10,070 nucleotides of DNA, taken from assembly GCA_036567205.1 (NCBI GenBank), contig DATCVA010000258.1:1-10070 (forward strand), given 5' to 3'. The notes below the pieces were generated by a model. It was not told the DNA's origin. It did not search any database and saw only the letters and a program-made list of their open reading frames with translations. The translations under genes and the position numbers were made by a program. Of the stretch, positions 1-7,334 are shown piece by piece. Positions within the stretch are counted from its first letter, which is position 1. Each line of letters opens with the position of its first letter. The DNA comes from DATCVA01 sp036567205. Lineage in GTDB: Bacteria > Pseudomonadota > Gammaproteobacteria > Burkholderiales > Burkholderiaceae_B.

Positions 1-1
1 G

Positions 2-1063
2 AAGCTTTTTAATGCGGCCGCGGTCATTGCGCTTATTACGATTATTGTGCGCCTGCCCTTGTTTGGCGAACGCAAGCACACGCCTTTTAGCACCATCGCT
101 TTCTTCTTGATTTTTTGTCTGTACTGGGTGGCTAACCCTGCTCTGGGCGATACATCGTTGTGGCTGGTAGGATCGGCCAACTACCTGTGGACTAATGTTT
201 TAAGCTTTCTGTTCCTGCTGTTTTTTATACGCGAAACAAAAAGCAGCAATCCCGGCGTTATTAAAACCGCCCTGCTATTTTTATTTGGAATAATTGCCGG
301 ATGCACTAATGAAAACGTAGGACTGACCACTTTTTGCCTGATCTCATTCTTGACGATTGCGCAGTTTCACGCCGGACATAGACAATGGCGGCTAGTTCTT
401 TACATTCTTGGATTTGGCATCGGCATGGCTGCCTTGCTATTGGCCCCAGGCAATATGGACCGAGCGCAGCATTTTCCCGACTGGTACGCGCTTAACCTGG
501 GTGAACAACTCTACATTCATTTTATTAAACGCTTTCCGGATGCCATGGTGCAATACTGGGAAGTGTTTTTGGTGTTGGCCCTGTTAATTAAATTCCAGCC
601 CAAACTATCTAAAGAAACCAGGTTCTATGTAATTCTATTTGTACTGGCATCGTTTATTGCCAACGCCATACTGATGCCCGCCCCCGCTATTCCCAAGCGG
701 GCTTTAAGTGGCGGATTTATCTACCTGTTAATTGCCGCGAGCTTTGTTCTATATAGTTTTATAACGCAACCCGGCATAAAAACCCGGGTATTAAAACTGA
801 TTACCCTAGTTTGCGGCTTGCATTTTTGCGTGTCTTACGCACTAATGCATCACGCCTATCAAGGTACCTTCGAACAGGCAAAAATCCGTGAAAACCTGAT
901 TAAACAAGGTATTAAAAACGGGGACAGCCATATAGAAATCCCCAAATTCACCTTTACCCAATTGCTAAGAAAGCGGGAAAGGTTCGATACCTATTTCAAC
1001 GGCAGTTATATGGCCAAATATTACGGGACCACAGCCAAAATCTCGGAATACGACGTTCACTAA
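2..1063 (+). CDS. DUF6056-type polytopic membrane protein, 3' part (5' end outside window)
   Basis: The reading frame is open from base 2 to the TAA at 1061-1063 (353 codons). A GTG at 47 could be read as a start, but the frame already encodes a hydrophobic stretch before it (LFNAAAVIALITIIV), so the gene almost certainly begins left of the window. The protein is a chain of hydrophobic segments (about eight to ten visible) with short loops. Three loop signatures match what I know of DUF6056: GSANYLWTNV near residue 58, GCTNENVG near 102 and LLAPGNMDR near 147, counted from base 2. The C-terminal 70 residues or so are soluble and charged. DUF6056 proteins are poorly characterised; they occur in surface-glycan loci and resemble GT-C glycosyltransferases, so a membrane glycosyl transfer or polymerase-like role is an inference. 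It converges on the rest of the locus and is AT-richer than the glycosyltransferase block. A Wzy-like polymerase is an alternative reading. Confidence 0.75.
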   Translation, partial: KLFNAAAVIALITIIVRLPLFGERKHTPFSTIAFFLIFCLYWVANPALGDTSLWLVGSANYLWTNVLSFLFLLFFIRETKSSNPGVIKTALLFLFGIIAGCTNENVGLTTFCLISFLTIAQFHAGHRQWRLVLYILGFGIGMAALLLAPGNMDRAQHFPDWYALNLGEQLYIHFIKRFPDAMVQYWEVFLVLALLIKFQPKLSKETRFYVILFVLASFIANAILMPAPAIPKRALSGGFIYLLIAASFVLYSFITQPGIKTRVLKLITLVCGLHFCVSYALMHHAYQGTFEQAKIRENLIKQGIKNGDSHIEIPKFTFTQLLRKRERFDTYFNGSYMAKYYGTTAKISEYDVH

Positions 1064-1090
1064 CAACCCAGCTGCCTTACGCTTTGGTAC

Positions 1091-1117
1091 AGCGGCTGCG
1101 CAATACACCGCACCGCT
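1091..1117. other. Hairpin between convergent genes
   Basis: A stem of AGCGG + TGCG (1091-1095, 1097-1100) pairs with CGCA + CCGCT (1109-1117), with one bulged C and an 8-nt loop. It lies 28 bp after the stop of the DUF6056 gene, in the 124-bp gap before the Rpn-family relic. No T-tract follows on either strand, so it is not a canonical intrinsic terminator. It might slow or end transcription from either side, or do nothing. The rest of the gap (1064-1187) shows no gene. Confidence 0.3.
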
Positions 1118-1187
1118 GAAACCGCCCCGAAATTGCGAGACGTGCTGCAATTAGGTGCTTCTGGAGTCTTGCTTTTTGGTTAGCAAC

Positions 1188-1668
1188 TTAATCAGCAAAC
1201 ACCTCGTCCAGCGATCTTGCGTCCAGAATATTTAAGGACCAGGTTTCAAGCTGGACGAGCGTAGCGGTCTGGATACGTTGTTGCAGGGCTTCAGGCACAG
1301 GGCCGAATTTGCGAGTGAGCAGGCGTTGCAGCAATGAAGCTTCGCCCTCCGCTCGTCCTTCATCCAGGCCTTCCAGCCGCCCTTTTTCCCATCCGCGCTT
1401 TTCACTCAAGCGTTCTATGCTGGTGACGAATGCCATTTTATGCTCCTGTTCCATGCGAATCATGGCCTGCTCGAAGGCCGGTTCCAGTGCGGCCGGCAGC
1501 CTCTTGCTCCAACGCTTTCCAGTGATCCATCCAATTAGCTAAGTGTACGACACGAAAGCGAAACTGCCCACTATTGGCCTCAAGGCTCTCCCCGGAATAC
1601 GTCAGGTAAGTGTCAGGCCAGTCTGTGAAACTACCCCGCAGTTGCAAGTACATGGCCCTGTAATGACT
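1188..1668 (-). pseudogene. Remnant of an Rpn-family nuclease/transposase-like gene with a DUF4351 C-terminus
   Basis: Two minus-strand fragments in different frames together resemble the C-terminal half of Rpn-family (PD-(D/E)XK, recombination-promoting nuclease / putative transposase) proteins. The downstream fragment (about 1500 to stop TAA at 1188) reads LPAALEPAFEQAMIRMEQEH, then VTSIERL, a Gly/Glu-rich linker (GRLEGLDEGRAEGE) and a typical DUF4351 end (LLQRLLTRKFGPVPEALQ through ARSLDEVFAD). The upstream fragment (about 1668-1500) reads YLQLRGSFTDWPDTYLTY and later FRFRVVHLANWMDHWKALE. Intact relatives have roughly 60 residues between these parts (the AHLxxQxTR and LFxxIDW region). Here they are missing and the frame changes near 1500, so there is an internal deletion plus a frameshift. 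The N-terminal nuclease domain is absent. A short ORF starting at ATG 1463 (91 aa) could still be translated as a DUF4351 piece, but no function is expected. The left part of the relic overlaps the acyltransferase 3' end. Confidence 0.8.
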
Positions 1669-3601
1669 TAAGCCTTTCCCCGAATATTTTCTCGCCGCAG
1701 GCGCTCATGTGGTCGCTGTCGTGGAATGTGATGCAGTCGTCCATCTTCAGGTGGGTAGCGGTACCGAACTTAAAATTTTCCACCAACGACACATATTCAA
1801 AAGAGTATTCAGGCTGTTCCAGGGCATCCATTAAATCGGAATCCAGCCTGGTAAAGGTGGAACTGATTTCCGGCCTTACTGCGAATTGGCTCTCGATCAA
1901 ATTAGTGACATTGCTAAACGAAACATGGGGTTCGATATAAGGCCCCAGCCAGACTACCTTAGTCGCCTTGGACAGCTCATTCAAATAACCAGCCACAGTC
2001 TGGGCGCTTGGCAGGTTTAATCGAAAATCAGAGACATCCCTTTTTCGCAGCATGTTCTTATCAACCTGTTCGCCGTCTTCATTTATTAATAACTCATACC
2101 CGGCCTGGTTGAAGAATATTGTCTTTATATCGGTGCCATGGGCGGCAACAAACTGCTTAAGTTCGGGGTAGAAGCACGTATCGCTTAAGTCTTCGCCAGG
2201 GCGGCATCCGCCGCTGGTTAGCCCAATCATGAACTGGTACAGATTACTGTGATAAAACGCCCCAAACATATCTTCTGCGTGGGAATCACCTACAACGAGT
2301 ACCGCTGGTCCGTGCAGTTCCTTGCATTTTTTAAAGCTGTCCACGAAATCGGCGTTTATTTTATTGGTATTGAAAACACATTGGCTGGGGTTAATACTAT
2401 TAGCCACAGAACCCGAAGCATGGGCCTCGATAATGCTAAGTATCGCGTTCTCTTCCGCAGACAAGGCGCCTCGAATTAAATCATTGAACCCGTTGGTCAG
2501 GTGACCTAAAGAACCTACCGATAAGAATAAAACACAAAAACCAGTCGAAAAAGAGAATATTTTTGCCTGCGAAAAAGCTTTTCTATTTCTGAATGGCTGC
2601 TCTATAAAGCGCCAGGAAACATAAGCCAAAACAAACGACAATAAAATAAGAGCGATAAAATCCGAGTCGCCAATTTCACTGCCAAACCGAATTTTTGCAA
2701 AGGCAAGAAGTGGCTGGTGCCAAAGATACAGGCTATAACTAATTAGCCCGACTCCAACCAGCGCTTTGTTGCCCAATAATTTGCCGGCCAGGTTCTGGGG
2801 CGTGGCAAATAAAATAATAAGAAGCGCGCCAACGACCGGAACAAGCGTAGTGAACCCGGGGTGCTTTACATCATCATCGAAAAAAAACACGGCAATGGCT
2901 ATAAGTACCAAGCCAAGAAGACCAAGCGCCCCGTCCGCTGCCGATGCACGTTCATGCTGATGACTGGCCCTGGAAAGATAAAAAGCCGCAAAAACCCCAG
3001 CCAATAATTCCCACACGCGAGTCGGCAGCAAGTAAAAACCCGCCGATGGCATATTAAACGCCGTCCACTGGGCAAGAACTAAACTAGCGACGCCACCGGC
3101 AAGCAGCAGCCCATACATCCATAGCCTTTTAAAGGGCCACATTACTACAATAAAAATGGGAAAAATCAGATAGAACTGCTCTTCGATCGCAAGGCTCCAT
3201 GTGTGCAGTAGCGGGTTAAGCTCTGCCGCCATGTCGAAATAGCCACTGTGCTGCCAAAAGAAAAAATTAGAGGAAAAGCTGGTTGCGGCAATAACGCTTT
3301 GCGAAAACTGCTTCAAGTCGCTTGGCATCATCCACAGCCACGCAAATACGAAGCACACTAAGATCATGAAGAATAAGGCTGGAAATATTCTTCTGGCCCT
3401 GCGTTCGTAGAAGTTCAAAAAGCTAAACGTTCCGGATTTTTTCTGGCCCAGAATTATCGAGGTAATTAAATAGCCGCTGATGACAAAAAAAATGTCGACG
3501 CCAAAATAACCACCGCTAAAAACCGTTAGCCCGGCATGAAAGAACACCACCGGCAAAATAGCGACGGCCCGAAGGCCATCTATTTCTCTTCTATAAATCA
3601 T
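1631..3601 (-). CDS. Membrane O-acyltransferase, acyltransferase-3 domain fused to SGNH domain (OafA/YrhL type)
   Basis: This protein of 656 aa transfers an acyl (usually acetyl) group onto a surface glycan at the inner membrane. Residues 1-340 form the AT3 domain with about ten membrane segments. Visible AT3 marks are R11-x10-H22 (in FFHAG), GVDIFFVISGYLI at 34-46, FYERRARRIFPALF at 64-77, LLHTWSLAIEEQFYLIFP at 131-148 with H133 and E140/E141, and SYSLYLWHQPLLAF at 288-301. The C-terminal domain is periplasmic SGNH type: GDSH at 438-441 with nucleophile S440, and a D628-x-x-H631 pair. In OafA-like enzymes the acyl group passes across the membrane by AT3 and is finished by SGNH. The start ATG at 3601 gives the usual MxYRxEIDGLRA beginning, although no strong ribosome binding site is seen. 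The gene stands 105 bp after the epimerase and is AT-rich (18 G/C of 60 in 2521-2580). Its last residues, about 648-656, lie inside the Rpn-family relic. Confidence 0.93.
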   Translation of the reverse strand: MIYRREIDGLRAVAILPVVFFHAGLTVFSGGYFGVDIFFVISGYLITSIILGQKKSGTFSFLNFYERRARRIFPALFFMILVCFVFAWLWMMPSDLKQFSQSVIAATSFSSNFFFWQHSGYFDMAAELNPLLHTWSLAIEEQFYLIFPIFIVVMWPFKRLWMYGLLLAGGVASLVLAQWTAFNMPSAGFYLLPTRVWELLAGVFAAFYLSRASHQHERASAADGALGLLGLVLIAIAVFFFDDDVKHPGFTTLVPVVGALLIILFATPQNLAGKLLGNKALVGVGLISYSLYLWHQPLLAFAKIRFGSEIGDSDFIALILLSFVLAYVSWRFIEQPFRNRKAFSQAKIFSFSTGFCVLFLSVGSLGHLTNGFNDLIRGALSAEENAILSIIEAHASGSVANSINPSQCVFNTNKINADFVDSFKKCKELHGPAVLVVGDSHAEDMFGAFYHSNLYQFMIGLTSGGCRPGEDLSDTCFYPELKQFVAAHGTDIKTIFFNQAGYELLINEDGEQVDKNMLRKRDVSDFRLNLPSAQTVAGYLNELSKATKVVWLGPYIEPHVSFSNVTNLIESQFAVRPEISSTFTRLDSDLMDALEQPEYSFEYVSLVENFKFGTATHLKMDDCITFHDSDHMSACGEKIFGERLKSLQGHVLATAG

Positions 3602-3650
3602 ACTAATTGCAATGCAATATAAAAATGAAGCGCCAACTTACTTTCACAAA

Positions 3651-3669
3651 CCGGCCACGGGCTCGCCGG
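3651..3669 (-). other. Hairpin in the epimerase-acyltransferase gap, possible weak terminator
   Basis: CCGGC (3651-3655) pairs with GCCGG (3665-3669) around a 9-nt loop, and on the minus strand the stem can be lengthened by A-T and G-T pairs. It lies about 40 bp after the epimerase stop. The following minus-strand bases read TTTGTGAAAG, a poor U-tract, so termination would be partial at best. The rest of the gap (3602-3706) is AT-rich next to the acyltransferase start and holds a TATATT box without a matching -35, so a promoter cannot be claimed. Confidence 0.3.
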
Positions 3670-3706
3670 CTCGATTGGAATAAGGTAAATGTTGGGGCAA
3701 TTGACT

Positions 3707-4714
3707 TCAGCACTTATAGAACGCCCTGTACCAGTCAACGTATTGCTGTATACCTTCCTTAATACCCGTCGTCGGCCTATAACCCGTGTCGCGCATTAAG
3801 GCCGACACATCGGCGTAGGTGTGCTCGACATCGCCGGGCTGTAGGGGCAGCAGCTGCTTTTCGGTAGTCTTGCCAACGGCTTGCTCGATCAGTTCGATAT
3901 ACGTCAACAGCTCGACGGGTTGGCTATTGCCTATGTTGTAGATCTTCCAGGGTGCGCGGCTGCTGGACGGGTCTGGCGCAAGGCCCGACCACTGCGGGTT
4001 GCCGGCAGGAATGCGATCAAGGGCGCACACAACCCCCTGAACGATATCGTCAATATAGGTGAAGTCACGGCGGTGCTTGCCGTGGTTAAACACCTTCAGC
4101 GGCTTGCCTTCCAGAATCGCCTGGGTAAACAGAGACGGCGACATATCGGGCCGCCCCCATGGCCCATAAACCGTAAAAAAGCGCAGCCCGGTGGCTGGCA
4201 GCCCGTAAAGATGGCTGTAGGTATGCGCCATCAGTTCATTGGCCTTCTTGGTGGCGGCATAAAGGGAAACCGGATGGTCGACATTGTCGTGCTCCGAGAA
4301 CGGCATGGTTTCATTCGCGCCATACACAGAACTGGACGATGCATAAACCAGGTGCTCAATCCCCTGTTGGCGGCAACCTTCAAGAATATTCACGAAACCG
4401 ACAAGGTTGCTGTCGACATAAGCATGCGGATTTTCAAGCGAATAGCGCACCCCGGCCTGCGCGGCCAGGTGCACAACGCGCTGGAAACCGCCCTTTGCAA
4501 ACAAATCGGCCATGTCCTGACGCTGGGCAATGTCAATTTTTTCGAATCGAAAATGCTCGTAGGGCAGCAACTGATCAAGCCTGGCCTGCTTTAACGAGAC
4601 GTCGTAGTAGTCACTTAGATTATCAATACCAACAACCTGATCGCCGCGCTCCAACAGATAGCGGCAAACATGAAAACCGATAAACCCCGCCGCGCCCGTT
4701 ACAAGAATTTTCAT
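3707..4714 (-). CDS. NAD-dependent epimerase, probable UDP-glucuronate 4-epimerase
   Basis: This 335-aa enzyme of the extended short-chain dehydrogenase/reductase family would interconvert UDP-glucuronate and UDP-galacturonate in the cytosol. The N-terminal Rossmann motif GAAGFIG is at 7-13, with D31 of GIDNLSDYYD positioned to bind the NAD ribose. The catalytic set is S126-S129 in the ASSSSVYG segment and Y152-x3-K156 in SLYAATKKANE. TVYGPWGRPDM (181-191), FNHGKHRRDFTYIDDIV (209-225) and LQPGDVEHTYAD (291-302) are the pattern I associate with UDP-glucuronate epimerases rather than GalE. Length is normal. It starts 14 bp after the ugd stop, so the two are surely co-transcribed, and ugd supplies exactly the UDP-glucuronate this enzyme uses. 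No strong Shine-Dalgarno is seen in the 14-bp spacer. An alternative is epimerase activity on UDP-GlcNAc/GalNAc-type substrates (WbpP/Gne-like), which I judge less likely. Confidence 0.92.
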   Translation of the reverse strand: MKILVTGAAGFIGFHVCRYLLERGDQVVGIDNLSDYYDVSLKQARLDQLLPYEHFRFEKIDIAQRQDMADLFAKGGFQRVVHLAAQAGVRYSLENPHAYVDSNLVGFVNILEGCRQQGIEHLVYASSSSVYGANETMPFSEHDNVDHPVSLYAATKKANELMAHTYSHLYGLPATGLRFFTVYGPWGRPDMSPSLFTQAILEGKPLKVFNHGKHRRDFTYIDDIVQGVVCALDRIPAGNPQWSGLAPDPSSSRAPWKIYNIGNSQPVELLTYIELIEQAVGKTTEKQLLPLQPGDVEHTYADVSALMRDTGYRPTTGIKEGIQQYVDWYRAFYKC

Positions 4715-4728
4715 GAATCCAGTCCGAA

Positions 4729-6066
4729 TCAGACGCTAACCGAGTCGGCACGGCCGATGGCGTAATACATCAGGCCCGCCGCCTTGACCGACTTGGGATC
4801 GAACAAGTTACGCCCATCAACCACAACCGGGCTTTTAAGCTGCGCCTTCAGCCAGTTGAAGTCGACCGTGCGAAACTGCTTCCACTCGGTGCAAATTACC
4901 AGTGCATCGGCGCCTTCCAAAGCGCTGTCGCGGCTATCAACCAAAGTCAGATCGGGGCGCGCACCATAAATACGGTGCGTTTCTTTCTGCGCTTCCGGAT
5001 CAAACGCCCGCACGCTGGCGCCGGCATTCCACAACGACTCCATTAGCGTACGGCTGGGGGCTTCGCGCATATCGTCGGTATTGGGTTTAAATGCCAGGCC
5101 CCAAACGGCAATGGTCTTGCCGGCCAGATCGCCATCGAAGGCGTTATTAAGCTTGTCGAACAGCACCTGCTTCTGGCGATTATTAACGGCTTCCACCGCT
5201 TTCAACAGTTCAGCGTCAAAACCTATTTGCCGGGCGGTTTGAGCCAGGGCCTGAACATCCTTGGGGAAGCACGACCCGCCATAACCGCAGCCGGGGTAAA
5301 TAAAGTGAAAGCCAATACGCGGATCGGAACCAATGCCCAGGCGCACTTGTTCGATATCGGCCCCCAGGCGTTCCGCCAAATGGGAAACTTCATTCATGAA
5401 ACTAATCTTGGTGGCCAGCATGGCATTGGCCGCGTATTTCGTCAGCTCGGCCGAACGAACATCCATAAAAATCAGCTTATCGTGATTGCGGCTGTAGGGC
5501 GCGTAGCACTCGTGCATTCGCGCTTGTACATGAGGGGAATCGGTACCGACAACAATACGCGCGCCTTTGGTAAAGTCTTCGATGGCCGCGCCTTCCTTCA
5601 AAAATTCAGGGTTGGAACAAACATCAAACGTAAGGTTCACCCCTCGCTCGGCCAGCACCCCGGCAATCGTTGCCTTGACTTTATCGGCTGTGCCCACGGG
5701 CACCGTGGACTTGTCCACCACAATTTTATGGTCGGTCATGTGCCGGGCAATGGTTGTGGCCACAGCCAGTACATACTTCAGGTCTGCCGAGCCGTCCTCG
5801 TCGGGCGGGGTTCCCACCGCAATGAACTGCACCTCGCCAAACGCAACACCCTTGCTTGCGTCGGTCGTGAACTGCAGCCGCCCTTCCGCATGGTTGCTGA
5901 TAACCATGGCTTCTAGCCCCGGCTCGTAGATGGGAATAACACCGCGCTGCAGGCCTTCGATCTTGGCGGCATCAACATCGACGCACATGACCTCATGGCC
6001 TACATCGGCAAGACATGCCCCAGTAACAAGGCCAACATAACCAGTACCAAAAATCGCGATTTTCAT
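4729..6066 (-). CDS. ugd: UDP-glucose 6-dehydrogenase
   Basis: This enzyme oxidises UDP-glucose to UDP-glucuronate with two NAD+, the entry step to uronic-acid sugars. With the ATG at 6066 it is 445 aa, the usual length for bacterial Ugd. The NAD-binding GTGYVG is at 7-12, with D30 after the second strand. STVPVGT is at 120-126, NPEFLKEG at 152-159, K210 and N214 lie in ELTKYAANAMLATK, the catalytic Cys266 is in GGSCFPKD (263-270), and the C-terminal domain has AFKPNTDDMREAPS (325-338). All key residues are present. The frame also offers a TTG at 6078, which would add four residues (MSCL), but family members begin at MKIAIFGTGYVG, so the ATG is preferred. It is preceded by a 107-bp gap after the glycosyltransferase block and followed at 14 bp by the epimerase. 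The pair would make UDP-galacturonate. Confidence 0.96.
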   Translation of the reverse strand: MKIAIFGTGYVGLVTGACLADVGHEVMCVDVDAAKIEGLQRGVIPIYEPGLEAMVISNHAEGRLQFTTDASKGVAFGEVQFIAVGTPPDEDGSADLKYVLAVATTIARHMTDHKIVVDKSTVPVGTADKVKATIAGVLAERGVNLTFDVCSNPEFLKEGAAIEDFTKGARIVVGTDSPHVQARMHECYAPYSRNHDKLIFMDVRSAELTKYAANAMLATKISFMNEVSHLAERLGADIEQVRLGIGSDPRIGFHFIYPGCGYGGSCFPKDVQALAQTARQIGFDAELLKAVEAVNNRQKQVLFDKLNNAFDGDLAGKTIAVWGLAFKPNTDDMREAPSRTLMESLWNAGASVRAFDPEAQKETHRIYGARPDLTLVDSRDSALEGADALVICTEWKQFRTVDFNWLKAQLKSPVVVDGRNLFDPKSVKAAGLMYYAIGRADSVSV

Positions 6067-6151
6067 GAGACAACTCAAAAATAAGGTAAAACAAATTAAT
6101 GCGTCTTCTCTTTATACACACGAAACAAAAGCCGCATAAATCAAAAACATA

Positions 6152-6164
6152 AGGTTCGAAACCT
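6152..6164 (-). other. Small inverted repeat after the last glycosyltransferase gene
   Basis: AGGTT (6152-6156) and AACCT (6160-6164) are perfect inverted copies around CGA. They start about 10 bp after the stop of the GT4 gene, and on the minus strand five T follow at 6147-6143 after a 4-nt gap. The stem is only 5 bp, so this is at most a weak terminator or mRNA-stabilising site. The remaining bases of the gap (6067-6173) are AT-rich, with a TATAAA on the minus strand upstream of ugd. I find no acceptable -35 partner for it, so a separate ugd promoter is possible but not shown. Confidence 0.25.
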
Positions 6165-6173
6165 GACGCAGGC

Positions 6174-7334
6174 TTATTGTATTACCTGGTTCATTACAGA
6201 CGTCCAACATTCCACATACTTTCGCGCCGACACATTAACGTCAAAACCGGCCCGGATTTTCCGGGCCGCGGCCAGGCTCATTGTATTGGCACCCGGGGCG
6301 CCAAAACCAAAAACCACGGCATCAAGAATGGCGGCCAGATCGCCGGCTTCGCAAATAAAGCCGTCAACCCCGTGCTTAACCAGCTCGTCAATGCCCGGCG
6401 AATAGCTGGTAATACAAATACAACCCGCGGCCATGGCTTCCTTCAAAGAATTGGGCAAACGCTCGCCTGGCTTGCTGGACAACAACATAAATACCCGCGA
6501 CGCGAACAATTGTCGGCGCACCTCTTCTTCGGAAAGCCAGCCCAGGAACTGCACGTTCTGCGCAATGCCCAGCTTATCGGCCACCTGGCCAAGCCGAGCC
6601 CCGTCAGGCCCGTCGCCTGCGATTGCCAGGATAGCATCGGGGTAGTGGCGGACAACTTCGGCAAAGGCAAGAATAACCTTGTCAAAACCTTTCTCGACAA
6701 TAAGCCGGCCGGCTGTAAAAATACGCCTGCCACGGCCTTCGAAACCCAGCTCGTCCATTGCCGGATAGGCATCAAGCTCAATACCGCGATGCACGACATT
6801 AACCTGCTTTTCGCCAATAAACCGACTGATATCGGCAAGGTTGGCATGGGCATGGGTAAACAGGGTATCGCTACAGGCAGCAGCCCACTTCGAAACGGCC
6901 AGCTTTTTCTCCAGATCGTAGGCCCCCAGAAACAGGGTAAAACGCGTGTTCGGCAGGAAAGGTTTTGCCAGCAACAAAACCAGCGCTGGGTAATGCCCCC
7001 AAAACATATGCACGACATCGGGCTGGCGTTTCGCCAGACGATTAGCCAGGCGCGCCGCATTGGCTAGCAAGAACAGGCACTTGGCCTTTTCGCCCCAACC
7101 CCAGCCCCGCGAAAAAGCAATCCGCATGGCCAACGCCAGCAGCCGAGCCAGGCCCGGCTTCCAAAAAATAGCCCGCAGATATTCCAGACAAGAGCCTGGT
7201 GTTACGGCCTTGTCATCGCCCCGCAGCGACAGCGTATCGACCACATGCCCCAGCTTGCGAAGGGCCCGTACGTCGCGAACAGCAAAGGTTTCCGACGGAA
7301 CGGGAAAGGCCATAAAGACCATGGCGATATGCAT
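6174..7334 (-). CDS. Glycosyltransferase family 4 (GT-B fold)
   Basis: This 386-aa cytosolic retaining glycosyltransferase should add one sugar from a nucleotide donor to the growing lipid-linked glycan. The N-terminal acceptor domain begins with FPVPSETFAVRDVRALRKLG (10-29), the opening seen in WcaL/AmsK-like colanic-acid or amylovoran transferases. The donor domain shows FTAGRLIVEKGFDKVILAF (206-224), AIAGDGPD (237-244), VQFLGWLSEEEV (261-272) and the E-x7-E motif E291...E299 in ERLPNSLKEAMAAG, followed by SPGIDELV (312-319). The ATG overlaps the TAA of the preceding gene by one base (TAATG), with a GGAGG 10 nt upstream, so translation is probably coupled. It is the last gene of the tight glycosyltransferase block. 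Donor and acceptor cannot be told from sequence; similarity to WcaL suggests a hexose such as galactose, but that is weak. Confidence 0.9.
   Translation of the reverse strand: MHIAMVFMAFPVPSETFAVRDVRALRKLGHVVDTLSLRGDDKAVTPGSCLEYLRAIFWKPGLARLLALAMRIAFSRGWGWGEKAKCLFLLANAARLANRLAKRQPDVVHMFWGHYPALVLLLAKPFLPNTRFTLFLGAYDLEKKLAVSKWAAACSDTLFTHAHANLADISRFIGEKQVNVVHRGIELDAYPAMDELGFEGRGRRIFTAGRLIVEKGFDKVILAFAEVVRHYPDAILAIAGDGPDGARLGQVADKLGIAQNVQFLGWLSEEEVRRQLFASRVFMLLSSKPGERLPNSLKEAMAAGCICITSYSPGIDELVKHGVDGFICEAGDLAAILDAVVFGFGAPGANTMSLAAARKIRAGFDVNVSARKYVECWTSVMNQVIQ

Noticed and set aside
1169..1186. TTGCT...AGCAA inverted repeat next to the relic stop
   Set aside because: The stem is only 5 bp with an 8-nt loop and no consistent T-tract; it is expected by chance.
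1188..1463. Short DUF4351 ORF as a functional small gene
   Set aside because: The family similarity continues upstream of its ATG in the same frame and then in another frame, so the ATG is an internal methionine of a broken larger gene.
3602..3640. Promoter for the acyltransferase based on TATATT
   Set aside because: No -35-like hexamer lies at 16-18 bp spacing; the box could be chance in AT-rich DNA.
3881..4594. Plus-strand open frame of 237 codons opposite the epimerase
   Set aside because: It is the antisense of a gene with a complete catalytic set, and its translation has no recognisable domain. The frame is kept open by the GC-rich codon use of the real gene.
3707..4714. Assignment of the epimerase as UDP-glucose 4-epimerase (GalE)
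   Set aside because: The HGKHRRDFTYIDDIV and LQPGDVEHTYAD segments and the ugd neighbour fit UDP-glucuronate epimerases better.
5227..5916. Plus-strand open frame of 229 codons opposite ugd
   Set aside because: It lies antisense to a fully conserved dehydrogenase and has no family motif or ribosome binding site.
6177..7067. Plus-strand open frame of 296 codons opposite the GT4 gene
   Set aside because: It is long, but rich in His/Gln/Arg in the way of antisense frames, and shows no domain. The minus strand encodes a clear GT4 protein.
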